64,000 bases of DNA, taken from contig NC_052489.1 in NCBI RefSeq assembly GCF_009730915.1, forward strand, positions 24,359,916 to 24,423,915. The letters run 5' to 3'. The notes under the pieces were generated by a model, which was not told where the DNA came from, did no database searches, and was given only the letters and a program-made list of their open reading frames with translations. Shown in pieces: positions 1 to 13,900 of this stretch. The stretch is from Dioscorea cayenensis subsp. rotundata (taxonomy: Eukaryota; Streptophyta; Magnoliopsida; Dioscoreales; Dioscoreaceae). Numbering within the stretch: the stretch's first letter is position 1; the number at the start of each line of letters is the position of its first letter. The translations under genes were made by a program, and so were the position numbers.

Positions 1-1790
1 AACTTGAGTATTGTTTAACTTTTTTTCTATTGTTTACAATGACGCTTTTTGTTTCCCACATTGTTTTTTACTAGGTCTCGTTTAAATTTCGTAAGTTCAC
101 AAATCAAATACTGATTGTTTCGCTTTTATTTATAAAAGATTTACAACATTTACAACATTTACAAAGATTTACAACATTTTACAACATTTACAACGTCCGC
201 TCGGACTTTGGACACTCACGACTCGACCCTCGTGATAACGAAACAAGTGTCTCAGACATTCGAATGCTCACAGCGGTCTGCATAACAAGCGCATCAACTT
301 GAACCCGCAAAACGTATAACATTAAAAAGGTTAAACAACACACGTTCATGAAAAGCGACTATTAATCAATGTGTCATGGTAGGACTTAAACGACGATCCC
401 GATAGTTAAACACGAACGAATAACAGTTAGCACTCGACGTCATTTTCTTAGCGCTAACGTAAAGTCTCAAGTGGTAAATGTCAACCCCGTCTTAAAGGAT
501 GTTTCATGATCTCCCTCCTCTAGAGAATCCTCCGCAATCACGCAATACGTGAAAACTTTCTTTTCTTACCCAAGTCAAAATGCTCTCTTAATTGCTTTCC
601 CGTCATCCATCACCGGAGAATCCTCCGCGATTCGTGCAATTATGAGAGGATTTCGGCAAGGTGAAAAAGATAGTTTAACTAGTTCGGTGATTACGGCTAA
701 TCGATTCTCAAGATAAGGAAGAAGGCTCACTGAAACATCCTTTTCGGATAGAGTGGTTGTCCATGGGAAGAGGAGGGAAGAGGAGGAGGAGGAGGAGGAG
801 GATGATGAGGAGCGACGATGAGTGGTTGTCCATGGGGAGGGTTCTTCCGGTTATTTATGGTGTGAAGTCCATAGCAGTGCTAACTCTTCGTATCCGAGAA
901 AAAGTTAAACGACAGTGGCCGACATCGATCGATGAGAACGAACGTGTGTTCGAGAATTTATGTTACCGTCGCATAAGAATTAATGCCGTCATTAATTCTT
1001 CACGCACGGATACCATGACTCTCTGCCACCGCCACGCGCCACATGCCAACAATTCGGATCAAACGAAAAAAATCACCGCTTTACGCAGAGACTTTGAGAA
1101 TTTACACGCTTTATGAATAGTTATACATGTAAAGATAATGTTAAACTGAGATGGGAAGTATTAAACGGATATGACAATTATTAAACATATTAGTAAAATA
1201 TTTAAACGGATAATAGCAAATAGTTAAACATTATTTAAAATATACAAATAGATAACCATAAGCGAGAAGAACTTTACAACGAAATGAACTCGTCGTAATT
1301 CATCGTTCTTCTCGTCAGTAATACAACTTTACAACCATAAACGAGAAGACGACAATGGCACATGCTCGCCTCGACAATAAAAATCGACTACATGACTCAT
1401 TTGAAGATGAAGCTGCACTTAACCAATCCGATGGAAATCAATTTCATTTTCGCTCGAGAAACCGATTTATATATTTCGGGTATGATAATGAGGAGAACAA
1501 CAAGATGTAATGCAACTCCTTGGCATTGTCTTTATCGAAACCAAGCGAAAAGCCCTTCAAAAGGTTGAACATGATGTGATTTGGCGCTTTCCTTTCCCAC
1601 CATTTTCGAGGGCCAAAAATGGGATTTCACAACGTGGACCCATTTGAAGTGAACGGTAGGGGGTAAAAGGGAAGTTAAACACTAACGGAAGGGCTGTCCG
1701 TGGTGTGTAAAAGTAGGAGGGGGTTTTTGGGAAGTTTTGAAAATTACGAGGGGTGAACAGTAATTTTCCCTTTTTTTTATCATTTTATTA
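1..1790. repeat. Unclassified repeat-like DNA at the left edge, no gene
   Basis: This stretch is less AT-rich than the DNA to its right and holds no convincing gene. It has short internal repeats: a run of a unit like tttacaaca at about 139-195, and two copies of a motif beginning gagaatcctccgc at about 513 and 617. An imperfect hairpin with 10-bp perfect arms (cgagaagaac / gttcttctcg) lies at about 1269-1313. Many short ttaaac words occur at 1140-1240. It could be the decayed end of a larger transposable element cut by the window edge. An open frame at 757-1116 begins in a low-complexity AGG run and resembles no family I know. No terminal repeat is visible, so the class stays open. Confidence 0.35.
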
Positions 1791-1896
1791 TTTTATTACG
1801 TTTTCCAGTTATGCAGTCAAGAAATGACCAGCAGACATGTTATATTGCTTTCTCTTGCATCCAATCAGCAGATATTTTGGTGAAACTTTTCAGGCA

Positions 1897-2567
1897 TGTT
1901 TGGATAGCTAGAAATTATGTTATAATCCGTATAATATCGCATAATTTAATATTTTTTGAAAATTATGCTATATTGGCTGTTTGGGTACTTATTTTACAGT
2001 ATAAAATTATGGCATAATATATGTATTATAACATAAAAAAATATTCCACTAAGACTGGAATATTTTCTCATTGTAAAAAGTCTTTCTCTTCCGATGGTCC
2101 GGCCAGCCTCCCGCGACCGGCCGGCGGTCCGACAGAACTCCGGCGATTGGCCACCAGCGGTCTGGCCAGTCTCCGGCGACCGGCCGACGGTCTGACCGAC
2201 CTCCGGCGATCGGCCACCGACAGTCCGGCCAGTCTCCGACGACCGACCCGGGTCCAGCCGATCTTCGGTGACACACCGGCTGTCCATCAGTGGTCCGGCC
2301 GACCTCCGGCGACCAGCCACCAACGGTCCGGCCGCTTACCGGCTAGCCTCCGACGACCGGCCACCGGTGGTTTGGCCGACCTCGGCGATCGGCCACCGAT
2401 CCACCGGCGGTCCATTCGTCAATCACCTAGTCTCCGTAATTTTTTTTTATTTTGATACCCAAACACTCATTCTGTAAGAATAAAATATGCCAAAATTTCT
2501 GTAATAATCACGTGCACTTCCTACATAATAAAATTATGTCATATGTTTTTTATTTTGCAGCCAAACA
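1897..2567. mobile_element. Non-autonomous TIR element with nested inverted ends
   Basis: The outer ends are inverted: tgtttgg at 1897 and ccaaaca ending at 2567. An inner, perfect 10-bp pair is TGTTTGGGTA at 1978-1987 and TACCCAAACA at 2456-2465. The DNA next to both ends is AT-rich and roughly inverted, with several ataatt/aattat blocks. The centre is a GC-rich tandem array, listed separately. No transposase is present. The double set of ends may mean one element inserted into a relative, or duplicated ends. I see no clear target-site duplication, so the superfamily is not assigned. Confidence 0.5.
2094..2432. repeat. GC-rich minisatellite, 30/33-bp units
   Basis: About ten degenerate copies of a unit like ggtccggccagcctccggcg are in tandem. 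The clearest copies alternate between about 30 and 33 bp; later ones are irregular. The array is very GC-rich inside very AT-rich DNA. Because units are multiples of three, several frames stay open on both strands and give artificial Arg/Pro-rich ORFs. I do not call these genes. Confidence 0.75.
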
Positions 2568-4660
2568 GACTCTTAGAGTTTTTGTTTCTAATATATATGT
2601 TTTTGTTTTTGTTTTTGACAATAGACGGTAAATGCCTTCTCCTATTTAAGAGTAAGTCAGAGACGTGCACGTATGTGGAATATAACCGTAAGATTAACGT
2701 CACCCGTGTCCTTATCTTGCGCTGACATGAGATCTCGAGTCTTTCCTGAAATAAATAATATATGTAAGAGATCCAATATCAATTGACCTAAAAACAAAAT
2801 TGTTGGAGGATGCCGCAATCAACAGTGGCCACTGTTAATCGGTGGATATTGATGGAATCTTTCGTGACAGCCGATAGATAGCGTTGAATTGTGATTGATA
2901 AAAATGAACAGTTGATGGAGCATTACTATAATTTTTTAGTTTACATAAAAATAATAATATCTTTAATTGTTCTGCCCTCACTTAAATTTTTACAGCATGA
3001 CTTTGATGGCCAAATCATGCTATCTCTCACCGTTCCTTTCTTGTCTGCTCATACCCATTTACAAATCAAATAAAGTACCCAAAAAAAAAATATTTGTGCT
3101 ATGGTATCCCTCAGTTTTTTCATTGATCAAAGTATTAAACACACCCAAAAGAATGGTACAAATTAACTCCACTAGCAGTGAAGACAATGAAAACTAAAAA
3201 AAAAATATCAACATGAGAAGCAAAAACCTAATAACAAAGGAATAAAAAAATTATGAGTTTATATTTTTAATTAAAAATATAAAATAAATACCCCAAGAAA
3301 TTTTATAGTAATAATTTAATTTCACACATACTATGAAACTCTAATTATTGATTAAAATATAATAACAATCTTAGAATAATAATTTTAAAAAAAGGATTAG
3401 TTTGACTAATTAATAATTAATGCATGGCGGGGCCAAGTAAGCTAATTTCGGCCGTCTCCGGTGGAGCCGCCGGTGAAATCTTTGAAAGTCCTGTTCGGCA
3501 GCTTCATCCACGTCGCTCACTACACGTGCTTTATTGACTTTCCGAATCTCCAAATCAAGACACACTCACACACAAATACAAAATTCATGCACAACTCTTT
3601 GAGAACATCATATCTGACTCATCTAATCTTTGACCATTAAAAACCATTCAATATGGATTCATTGTTGATTCAGATGCTTCCCAAAATGAATACGAACATG
3701 AATATGAATACCATTACACTGTTCATGGACCATGGTTAGTTACAACCACAGAGACTTTTGATCAAGGTTTGTAAGAGAAGAAGAGAAGCATCATTTTGGT
3801 GTTAGTGGGAGTTGGACTTAATTAGGTGCTTGCATGAAGAGAGATGTCAAAGAAGTTGGTGGCCTTCATCTGATTGCTGGTGCTGATAAGACTAGGGAGT
3901 AAAAGAAGTCCGGTGAAGGTTGGATTCTGGCTTATGGCACTAATCAATCATAGAGTAGAATCTAGGGTTTTTGTTTGTCTTGTTAGTGAAGTTTATTTTT
4001 CCGGGGAACTTATTGAAAGGAATGTTGATTGAGTTGGAGACCTAATTTGGGCAGTCAAAGACGCATAGCATATTATTTTGATCATCTGCTGGCCTATGAT
4101 AATGCATGGGAGGTTCACATTTAATGGAAGAATCAAACTTCTTTTTATCTCTCTCCATGGGACGCATAATTAGTCTATTGACATTTATACCTTAGTTTAT
4201 AATTAGATAGCCTACTACTTTTATTTGTTGGATGGGTAGAACGTCATCAAATACATCTTCTTATAAGATTTGATCTTTGAATAATCATTCATTGTATTTT
4301 GTTTGATTAAGCTAAGATGATTTTATTTGTCTTTTTGTTATTCTTTGGTCTTGATATTTTCAAAAAAATAGAAAATTTCTATTTCCAATCGTACTCATTT
4401 CTGTTTACGTTTTGGTATTGATAAGACAACATGAACACTCAACACTCTGAGTGAAAATCCAAACTCAGTTAATTACTTGGGAATATTGTCTAACCTTCTT
4501 TTTTTTTTGTTGTGTAATGTAACTTCATCTTCCATGGACATAGTCTTTTTTATATACTCAGTGTTTTTTTTTATTGTTTTACCTCATGCTAGAAGTGTTT
4601 TTTTTAATGTTGTGCTATTAATTTTTTTAATTTAAGTTGTGGTTTATCCTGTATATGGGG
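2568..4660. other. Intergenic, no supported gene
   Basis: Most of this is AT-rich and featureless. A less AT-rich island at about 3425-3545 includes an ACACGTGC (G-box-like) word. A coding-like patch at about 3640-3960 gives short open stretches in different frames, such as one around VHGPWLVTTTETFDQG and another around GGLHLIAGADKTRE, broken by stops. It may be a gene relic, but I do not recognise the family and could not define exons. Confidence 0.4.
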
Positions 4661-4662
4661 AA

Positions 4663-4870
4663 ACAAATGTTTGTAGTTGAGCACAGTGTGGATTAAGAAG
4701 CACAACGAGTGTTAATTAGGTTTTATAAAAATTGTTGTTAAATCTAGTAAAAATAGGGTTGAACAGTTAAGATTTGTGGATGTGCTAAATTTGATTGAAC
4801 GTTCAGATTAAAATAGTGTGCATCCCTTTTTTTTTATTGTATATCTGTTTATAAACACAGTAAATACTAT
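4663..4870 (+). repeat. Remnant of a MITE family also present near 9.0 and 18.3 kb
   Basis: The segment shares an ordered set of words with the copy at 18.2-18.4 kb, including gttgagcac/gttgagcat, gagtgttaattag/gagtgctaattag and ttgaacagtt, as well as the 'tttataa...cacagt' block of the 9.0-kb copy. Ends are missing, so it is a decayed internal fragment. Confidence 0.45.
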
Positions 4871-7800
4871 TTTCAAAATATAATATTTAATATAGGTTCA
4901 ATTTCATCGGTAATGACAAGCAAAATATTTTTTTATATGTTTTCAAAATATTTAATATAGGCTTAGTTTTATCCGTAAATGACAAGCAAATTCCTGATAT
5001 GTTTTGACATATATTAAATTGATTTTAGTTTTTTCCATTTACGTACATATAATTGAGAACTTAAAGTACATGTGGAGGTGGTAAGTGCTATATCATATAT
5101 GCAATGTCAGTGCTCATGTAGCATCATAAATAATTAAACTTTATTTTTTGTCCAATTCTAGATTAAAATTTTTATTTATTTTAACAACTTTTCAAATTTC
5201 ATAAGAATTTCAACAATAAAATGTCATCAAAGTACTTGAACAACCAATACTTTTTTTTTAAAAAAAACAAGACTGTACTATAAAGAGATTATTTTTTTTT
5301 TAAATGAAAAGAAAACCACCACACACATATAAATACATAGAACTTTACTGATTCCAATCTAATCAAACTCTTGTTCTCTAACCTTTTGATAGTTTTAGGT
5401 CAAAAACATGGCTAAACCTAAAGGCAATCTTTTGACGGTTTTACCACAAAATCCAAAACCACTTGTCGGCCATTTTTGAGCCTTGGAAATAAATTAAAGT
5501 CACCTCACACTCACACTGCCACTCACACACATTCACATGCATAATCACCTAAAGGTACACACACATTTAGGCACACATAAATGTCTAGTTAATTGATCAA
5601 AACTCTTAATCAACCGCCATGCAACCTAATTAGGAAGTTGCCGCCATGGTTCTCCAAAGTTATAGCGGCAGTTGGCAGGTAGTACATCACTGCACTAAAT
5701 GAGCACACCCTCAATTAAAATTAACTTTCCACATCAGTACATTGGAAATTAGTTTAGAAGCATCAGAGACACACGTCAAAGACTGAGACAAAATCAGATA
5801 AATAAATGTGCCCAGCTCAGTAAGCACCAGAAGAAAGAAGTTGGTTCCAATATTTGGTTCTAACATCATCATGTCACTTCATGCATACGCTGGAGCCATG
5901 TAGGAACAAATAGCTGTTCTTTTAACACGAGAGAGTTTGTGCCTACTTTTCCATGCGGTGTTTTGCGCTGCCACTCGGTCAGTTTCCGGGGCCTTGTTTG
6001 CTGACTTTTCCCAATTGGCCGAGATTGGAACAGTGTCTTATATATATATATATATATCCATAATCCAATGCCACGCCTATTTGTTTCACTATCACTGCCT
6101 TTTCTTTTGTTTTGGTCTCCACCCTTTAATGTTCTTTGACTGACCCCATTCACTTATTTCACCTTTCCTTGATTCACACTTTTCTTTTTCTCTCTTTTAT
6201 ATATTTGTATATAATATATATAGGACCAATGGAAGTGCATATTTCAGTTGTTGGATTTAAATCTAACGAATCTAACGGCTGCAAATCATCCACTCTTATA
6301 AACAATAATATTAACAGTAAATACAAAACATTAATTCAAATAGTATTATAAATAGTAAAAAATATGATGACTAATATTTCAAACAATATTATCAACAATG
6401 AAAAAATAAACAAACAATTACAATAATTTTGGTATTGTTCATGCACCTATTAATCCTCTCTCTTGCTATATAAATATATTTAAAAGATTCACAATAATCA
6501 AATAAAATCTCAATTTTTTGGATTCTCTCACTTTAACTGAAATGAACTATCCTCAGCATTAAGCCGATATCATATTACCTAATTAATATGTAGATATGCT
6601 ACTTAGGATGGATGAACCACGTCAGGTTTTCCTTTCATAAATGTCACATTACCTAATGTTATCATTATGCCTAATATTGTTATGCTTATTCTCAAAAAAT
6701 TTGGTGGATTATTTGACATTTTATTTATTTATTTTTTAATAAATTTAATTTGATATTCCAATCTTTCATATCGAACTCTCATGTTTTACTATTGGGTTAT
6801 ACCTAAGTTAATTATGTGACATATTATGTATTAATTATCTTGTGTATTTTTTGTCTCTTTTTTATACTATTGCTTTGTGAGTGTATATATATAATCAAAT
6901 TATGGTTTACTTACCTTATTAAAAGAATACAACAAAGTAGTAACAAACTTTCCCTTCTCAATTGGGAAAAAAGACAAAAGAAAAAGGAGGATAGCTCATT
7001 TATCTTTAACACAAATTGGCAAACAAGTTGAGAAGATAAAGATAAGTTTTAAATAATATAGTACCATATCCAAGACATGAAGAATAACTTTTTATACAAT
7101 TTATTTTATCTTTCTAATCCCTGGCTCATGTATGACGAATGAATAACATATTTCATTTAAGTAAAGTATATTCAAATTTTATATTCTATCTTCTTTTATT
7201 TGGTTGAAACATGGATAAAAAGTTAAGTTAAAAAACCAAAATGAAAAACAAATTAATAAAATTTAAATACATTGCTGTCAATGAAAGCAAAACTAAGTTA
7301 TTTAGGTCCATTCAAAAGATAAGAGGTGTTTCGTGTATGATAACTTCTTTATTACTCTATTATCAATGTTTGAAAATGATGTTATGAAATAACAAACATT
7401 CAACGAATCTTTTCTTCCTGGAATATTCATCTAAATAAAAACTTATAAACATTTTTTTTTTGAAGTTTTTAATTACAAACATTTCCATGATTTGTCAAAT
7501 GTCTTGGCATGAAACATGAAGGATGATAAATGATGTACTAAAAGCAAGTACTTAATTCACGCATGCACAAAGTTGCTTGCTTATTTTGGCATATTCCTCA
7601 AGTGTCTATCTCAATCTTAGTGTCTAGTGTCAGGCTGAGGTAAGGCTTCTCCAATTATCTATTATTTTATCCTTATTTATTTATTTATAATGGACTAATT
7701 AATTGGTTGAATTGATTGATTAGTTAATTAAATAATTTTTTTAATATATATGTTGAAGAGATAAAATTGGATGGCACCAACATGAAGAGAGTGAGTGGCT

Positions 7801-8890
7801 GAGTTTTCTTTTGCTTCTTATAGTTGGGCTGACCTCCATGGATTGGTTTTTTTAATTCATATTTCTAGAGAGTGCCAATCAATGTCAAAGCTAATTGATC
7901 TTACCTCATATGCGCACCTCAATGAAAATCCCCTTAATTATTAATAAATCATTGTACAAGGAAAACATTCTAAAGGAAATGAGATCATGCAATTGAGTGA
8001 GTGTTTTTTTTTTTTTCTATAAATGAGGCAATCCTAGTATAGTAAGAAGAGTATGCACAGACTGAGAATTTATTGTTCAGACTGAGCATCATCATTTGGC
8101 AATAAGGAGTATGTTGCAAACCCGCACTTACAACTGGAGATCTATTATTGATATTGCATCCAACAAGACTTAAATATGAGTTAAATATGCGGTTTTTGAA
8201 TCTTCATGCCAATATCTTTCACATTGGGACTAATACCATCGGACTAGAAAGCTTTCGTAATTGAGTGTGCTCATCACTCTATTAAAAATTTGCATTACTG
8301 TGATGATTTCGGTTTTACAAAACTCAAAACCGGATCAACTCAATGAAATTTAAAAGGTTTCATTGATTTGTTTATATGGTTTCTATCACATCTCTCTATA
8401 TAAAACCATAACCAAAGTCACTAGAACAAGATGACAAACTTAATAAGATACTAGAACTCCATCAAATCGAATCAAATCAAAGAAGCCTGGCCACATACTT
8501 CAAATTATAATCTTGTGTCCAACTCCATTGATTGTGAGGGTGTAATTTAAGATTCATGCAACTTTATTTAGAGAGACCTCGTCCACTGCTTTGGAGCCTA
8601 TTTACATGTTTTAAAAAAAAAAAAACTTCAAATTTGTATCTTATCTCCCTCAACTCAACTAGTTAACTTTTAGATTGATGGCCATCCTTTGTCTATATAA
8701 TATAAACTATGTATATTTTTTAATTTGCTGTAAATTATTACAGATTTAGAATTATAAATACCTTATTCAAATATTCCTTCTAATGAAGATTGTTATTTTA
8801 TTTTATTTGGCGAGTATCAACAAGAACCCACAAATCAAGATAAAGACCAATTTGGCCATGCAATGTCTGATCTTTGAGTAAGTACTTTAA
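4871..8890. other. AT-rich intergenic DNA, no gene seen
   Basis: No coding region is supported. A (TA)n run lies at about 6038-6057. A likely MITE remnant spans about 6222-6460: it has the near-palindromic core gttggatttaaatctaac that marks the (TA)n-linked family elsewhere in the window. The patch at 5940-6030 is GC-richer but has no recognisable product. Confidence 0.45.
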
Positions 8891-8899
8891 GTGATTGTT

Positions 8900-9172
8900 C
8901 ACATGCATCGTCTGCCCACGTTCATAAATTCGTAATCTGTGAACGTTGATATTAATCGTTGGATTTCAATCCAACGGCTGCACAGCGTTCTATAAACAGT
9001 AACACTGCGCACTATTTATAAGCACAGTAAAAAAAAGATGCATAGTGTTTTAATCTGAACCATCTAATCAATCTTAGCACAATAACTAAATCAATCGCAA
9101 TCGTCCAACCCTATTAAAGTTACTGTACATCATATGCGGACGTTCTACGAACGTCCGTAGATGATGTTTGGC
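8900..9172. mobile_element. MITE with hairpin ends beside a (TA)n run
   Basis: The right end has the inverted repeat cggacgttc-tac-gaacgtccg and is followed by (TA)n at about 9174-9196. The left end has its own imperfect hairpin (cgttca...tgaacg). Inside is cgttggatt-tc-aatccaacg. The copy at 18.17-18.46 kb has the same parts in the opposite orientation, which supports a repeat family. It carries no coding sequence. Confidence 0.6.
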
Positions 9173-9199
9173 CTATATATATATATATATATATATGGC

Positions 9200-10315
9200 T
9201 GAAGAAAAAATAACAAGAATTATGAAACATTTAACAAGTTAATAATTAAATTATCAGGAATGCACAAGTATAAAGTATAAACACAAACATCAATTTGAAG
9301 ATATAATTTTATTGAGCAAGACTATGCAGCTATTATCTTCATTCAACATCATCAGCAGGAATACTTCATATATCATTACGTCTGAACAAAATTAAGGCAT
9401 TTTACAAGCCGTCAAGAAGTTGCGTATTGGATTCAACGTTTCCATGACAAGCATACATAATCAAAATTATCAATATAATCATGCCTGCTTTGCTTACGAT
9501 AACTGATATGGTTTGTCCATGAGGACTTGATTCCTTTCTCACCAAACAAACCTTATTATCCTTCATTGAAGTTTAGGATTTTAGAATAGGTGCTAGGAAA
9601 GCAGCAGGTGTGTGAACTAATAATGCCTCTTGTCATAAAATTCATTAAAAAATAATAATAAAATAAAATAATACAGCATCCTCCCATCCACCTAAAAATT
9701 TAGGTGGAAATGGCCAGCATATAACACCACACATAACTGCAAAATAAATAAATATATATATATATATATATATAGGATCAATTCCCTACAAGCAAACTGC
9801 AGTCCAAAATCTCCTGAATGGCAACAAAACAAGATTAGGACCTTTCAACAAACAAAAACAAATGCAATGTAAAGCATGCAGTAAGCATGAGAAAAATTAC
9901 ATGTGGATATCATGGAAATGCTGAACAGAATCAGCTAAATATTGATGTTATGCATACAATAATTCAATGCAAAAGACATAAGAGGTCTTCATCCAGTTCC
10001 AGTCAGGAATCACACTTTCGGCATTTTCCATTGTCTATTTGATGTCTCAAGTCATCATCAATAAGGGAAGCAGATTCCTTTCCAACCATTCCTTTAACAA
10101 TAACAGTCTATTCTATTGCCGCAAGCAATCATAATCAGAAAAACTTCAAAAATTCAAATACTGTTAGGTTAAAAAGGACTGTTTCAAGTTTACTGTTTTT
10201 GTGATGTGACGGACTATGCACAATAATGGATGGTGAAATCCTTGTCTTTACTGCATAGCACCTAGCATAAGCCCGAATAAAATGACGCTGCATTGCCTTC
10301 ATTTGGAGAGACCCC
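9200..10315. other. Intergenic, downstream of the YjgA/DarP-like gene
   Basis: No gene is supported. A (TA)n tract lies at about 9752-9774. The right part may include 3' untranslated sequence of the minus-strand gene ending at 10932, but no transcript end can be fixed. Confidence 0.4.
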
Positions 10316-10553
10316 TTGGTTCATAGACTAGAGTTTCACCTGCACAAGCATGTAATTGTCAGCTAGAAAATGTTAATATACCAAGTCATTGTGAAAACAT
10401 TTCTTGGGATATTCTTCACATAAAGCAACTCTCTTTGATTCATAGAGCAGAGCTTCACCGGCTCAAGCATGTCATTGTCTTTGTCAGCTAGAAAATATTA
10501 TACACTGACCCAATGTGAAAAGATTTCTTGGGATGTTCTCCACAAAAAGCATT
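10316..10553. repeat. Tandem duplication, 119-bp unit, two copies
   Basis: Copy 1 begins ttggttcatagactagag at 10316 and copy 2 begins ttgattcatagagcagag at 10435. Both continue through matching words such as caagcatgt, gtcagctagaaaat and atttcttgggat. The copies have diverged by substitutions and small indels, so the duplication is not recent. It lies about 380 bp past the stop codon of the minus-strand gene and could be in its 3' UTR. Confidence 0.7.
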
Positions 10554-10931
10554 TGTATGATGATTTAACAATAACATACTGAAAACGTTTAGCAGTATCC
10601 AATTGTCCAGGTCAAACAATCTAATAAACACTATTACCAAATGACAAAAATGATTTCCAGATGAAAACATTATTGGAAAGTAAAATATGCCTTCTAGATT
10701 CATGAAGAAAGAATAAAGTTCATAGATGAGTGGATTATCAATTCAGAATCTAGGTCAGAGACAAGTCATAACTGGGGATTCAAGGCCATATTTGAACGTG
10801 TTCCTGTACTGTACTCTGATGCTGAAGACAATCTATAGCATTGACTTTTTTTTTTTCCTTTTTCTGCAGAATCTGCAGATGTAATCAATAATGCAATGTG
10901 CAAAATGCATCAAACATTAATATAACATACT

Positions 10932-13900
10932 TTATTCTGCCAATGATTTCTTTGCCAGGGAACGTAAGAAACGAACAAGTGGCCTTTTTGCACTAGTTAA
11001 CAAAGCATCTTTCCCTGACACTGTTTCATCTACAAGTGGCTCTTCTTGAATTGATTGGATTTTCCGCACAAGTTTACGCAACTCCTGCAAAGAACATCAA
11101 TAGAAGCAACATAAATTTGTGGAAGTGTAGCATGTAATACATATCTCACACTGTCACCACAATAATTGATCAGTAAGTGCTTTCAATATGAATAGATAGA
11201 CTTCATGAAAAAACCATAATGAGATAATCAACTAAACTTCCGCAGCATATGAGAAATGTTAGGGCTTGGAAAATTATCTACACCAAAAAAACTCACTTAT
11301 TATTCAAAGTTCATCTCAATAAATGAGCATAACACGTCAAGGAAAAATATGCTTTCTCCAAAACCTTTTTGGCATGGAGAAGCCTTTAATACTCATGTAC
11401 ATTACTCAAATTCATTCCAGCCCAAAGTCCAAATACTAGACACAAACATAAATCAAAGGCTGAAAACTTACCAAGGATAATATAGATCAACTGATCAACC
11501 TATGACTTATAAATTAGGCATTTATCAAAAACAACTTATTATTATTATTATTATTATTATAAGGCGCATGCTAGCACTTGCATTCATGGAGAGGAGATAC
11601 CTCTCCTTTATGGGTCCCCAACTCCTTTTCCTCTAATATTTCATTCACAGTCAAGCAACTTGGCTTCCAAGAGAGAACTACTACTATTCTTTTTCAGATC
11701 TGTTACATCTGTAAGGACTTGGTGTCTTGTAACGAGTCTCGGTCTTCCTCTCGAGTCTCGGTCTTCCTGTTCCTCGGTTTCACTCCTTTCATGGCCCCTC
11801 CGGGGCCATCACCGTCCTCTGTTCCGTTGCCCGGAACCCGCCCCGGTGTCTCCTGGGCAAATGTTGTCAACACGAACTCTAAGCCTTCTACTGTGGAAAT
11901 TCCTATGCATTTCCAGCGAGATCACTTCGATAAACTCAAGACTTCTTCCAAATCCTTTGTCACTATTGACTCTGATCTTTGGGCCAACGCCAGAGATGCA
12001 ATGCAAACCTCTTTGTATGCTAAGTTTTTGGGAAAATCTCTCCCGCTTGACCAAACTAAGCTTGCTCTTGCAGATGCTTGGAGAGGACTCGGTGCGTTCT
12101 CTGTTGCTGATCTTCCGAATGGCTACTACTATATCAGATGTGAATCGCTGGACATGGTCAACCATCTTCTCTGGGATGGGCCTTGGACGGTGGCGGGTCG
12201 CATACTTCAACTTGCTCCTTGGAAAGAGTCCTTCCAGCCTGCCTTTGAGAAGCTCTCAATGGCCGCTGTTTGGATTCAGATTTTCCATCTCCCTATGGAA
12301 CTCTGGACTGGTGATATCTTAGAAATGGTGGCCTCTCAGTTTGGCAGGGTTCTCAAAGTTGATGACCATTCTCTTGATCGTTCCAGGGCAAAGTTTGCTC
12401 GTGTTTGTGTGGAGGTGGACCTCTCCCAGCCCCTGCAACTTCGCACCTGGGTTAATTATGGGGATCATTCGGTCTTTGTGCTTATTCTCTATGAAAAACT
12501 GCCTGTTTTTTGCTATAGGTGTGGTAGAATCGGTCATGGTGAGGCCCACTGTTCTTTCTCCAATATCCCTCTGCGGTCGGAAGACCGCCTGCCACCTGAA
12601 CCGTCGGTTCAAGGGCCGGTAAGCGACTCTCCCGACATGCAGATTGATGGGGTTGGAAAGGAGCCAGTGGTTAGTCATGCCGACCAGTTCTCACCTTCGC
12701 CGATTATTGATGTTCCTGATCGAGACTTTGGTCCCTGGTTGATTCCTCGTAACAAAAGCTCCCGAGCTCGGGGTCGTGGGCGGGAAGGTGCTCTTTCCGG
12801 CGCCCGTTCCGGTGACCGGTACGGCATCCTTGGCGATGGTCCAAACTCTAAGACCTCTCTGAGGTCTCCCCTGTCGACGACTGACACGTGTCCTCTTGCA
12901 TGCCAGCCTTCGGCTCCAGATGGTGGGTTGTCTCGCATGCATGCGGCACGTGGCGGGCGTTCTCTTCGTGGTGGACGTCAATCAACCTTCACAAATCCTT
13001 TTGGTTTGGAGGTCTGCTCCGCTGATCCTATTACTCTGGCCAACGTTCCTCTGCTGCCTTGGGACCCTACTACCCCCTCCTCACTCTCTGACATCCCACC
13101 TTCTATTCCTTTGACACACGCAATGGGGAGACTCATCTCATCTCTCAGCTCCATCCCGAGGAGAATACCTCTCTTGGACTCCGAGAGGATGGACCGTTGG
13201 GAAATGTGAACGTTGGCTCCTCCATTGCCTCCACGTCTCATGACTCTGGTCCTTCTCAACTTCCTCTTCTCATCTCCTCAGTTCCCCTCCCCCCCCTTCG
13301 GCGAACAAGATGGATCCTGTTGATTGCCATCTCTTAGCTGTCAATAAGGTGGCAAATGTTCTCTCTTCGGAGCAACCTGGAGACCTCCCCATGGAGGCCT
13401 CTTCTCCTTCTGATTCCGACTATTCTGATTCTATTATGGAACCTGACGACAATATGATCCTTGGTCATTTTCAAAAGGATATTAAACTTGAAGCCTTAGC
13501 CAGAAGAGACCCTTCCCGTGGGTCTTCTCGTTCAAAGAAAGGGAAGCGAAACCCTAACCCTTAACTCTCTCCCATCCTTCTGTTTCCATGGATCTTAAAA
13601 TTTTTACTTGGAATTGTAGGGGTCACTCAAACAAGAAAACTCAGGATCGTATCCACGACGTCATTCGTAGACTCAAGCCTAGCCTCCTCTGTCTTGTTGA
13701 AACTAAATCGGACATTGATCGTATCCATCGCTTCTGTAAATCCCTCTCTAAACTCTGGGATTGGGCTGCCATCCCTTCGATTGGTCTCTCAGGGGGTATC
13801 ATCGTTCTCTGGAGACGTGATCTTGGTTTTGTTACTCCGTTGGCTAACTCAAGATCTGTGCTACATTTGGTAATTTCCTCGAACAACATCCACTGGATCC

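Noticed and set aside
757..1116. 119-codon ORF starting in an Arg/Gly run
   Set aside because: The start is an AGG repeat, the rest shows no domain, and the segment looks like repeat DNA.
2021..2455. Long overlapping ORFs on both strands
   Set aside because: They are produced by a GC-rich minisatellite with units that are multiples of three.
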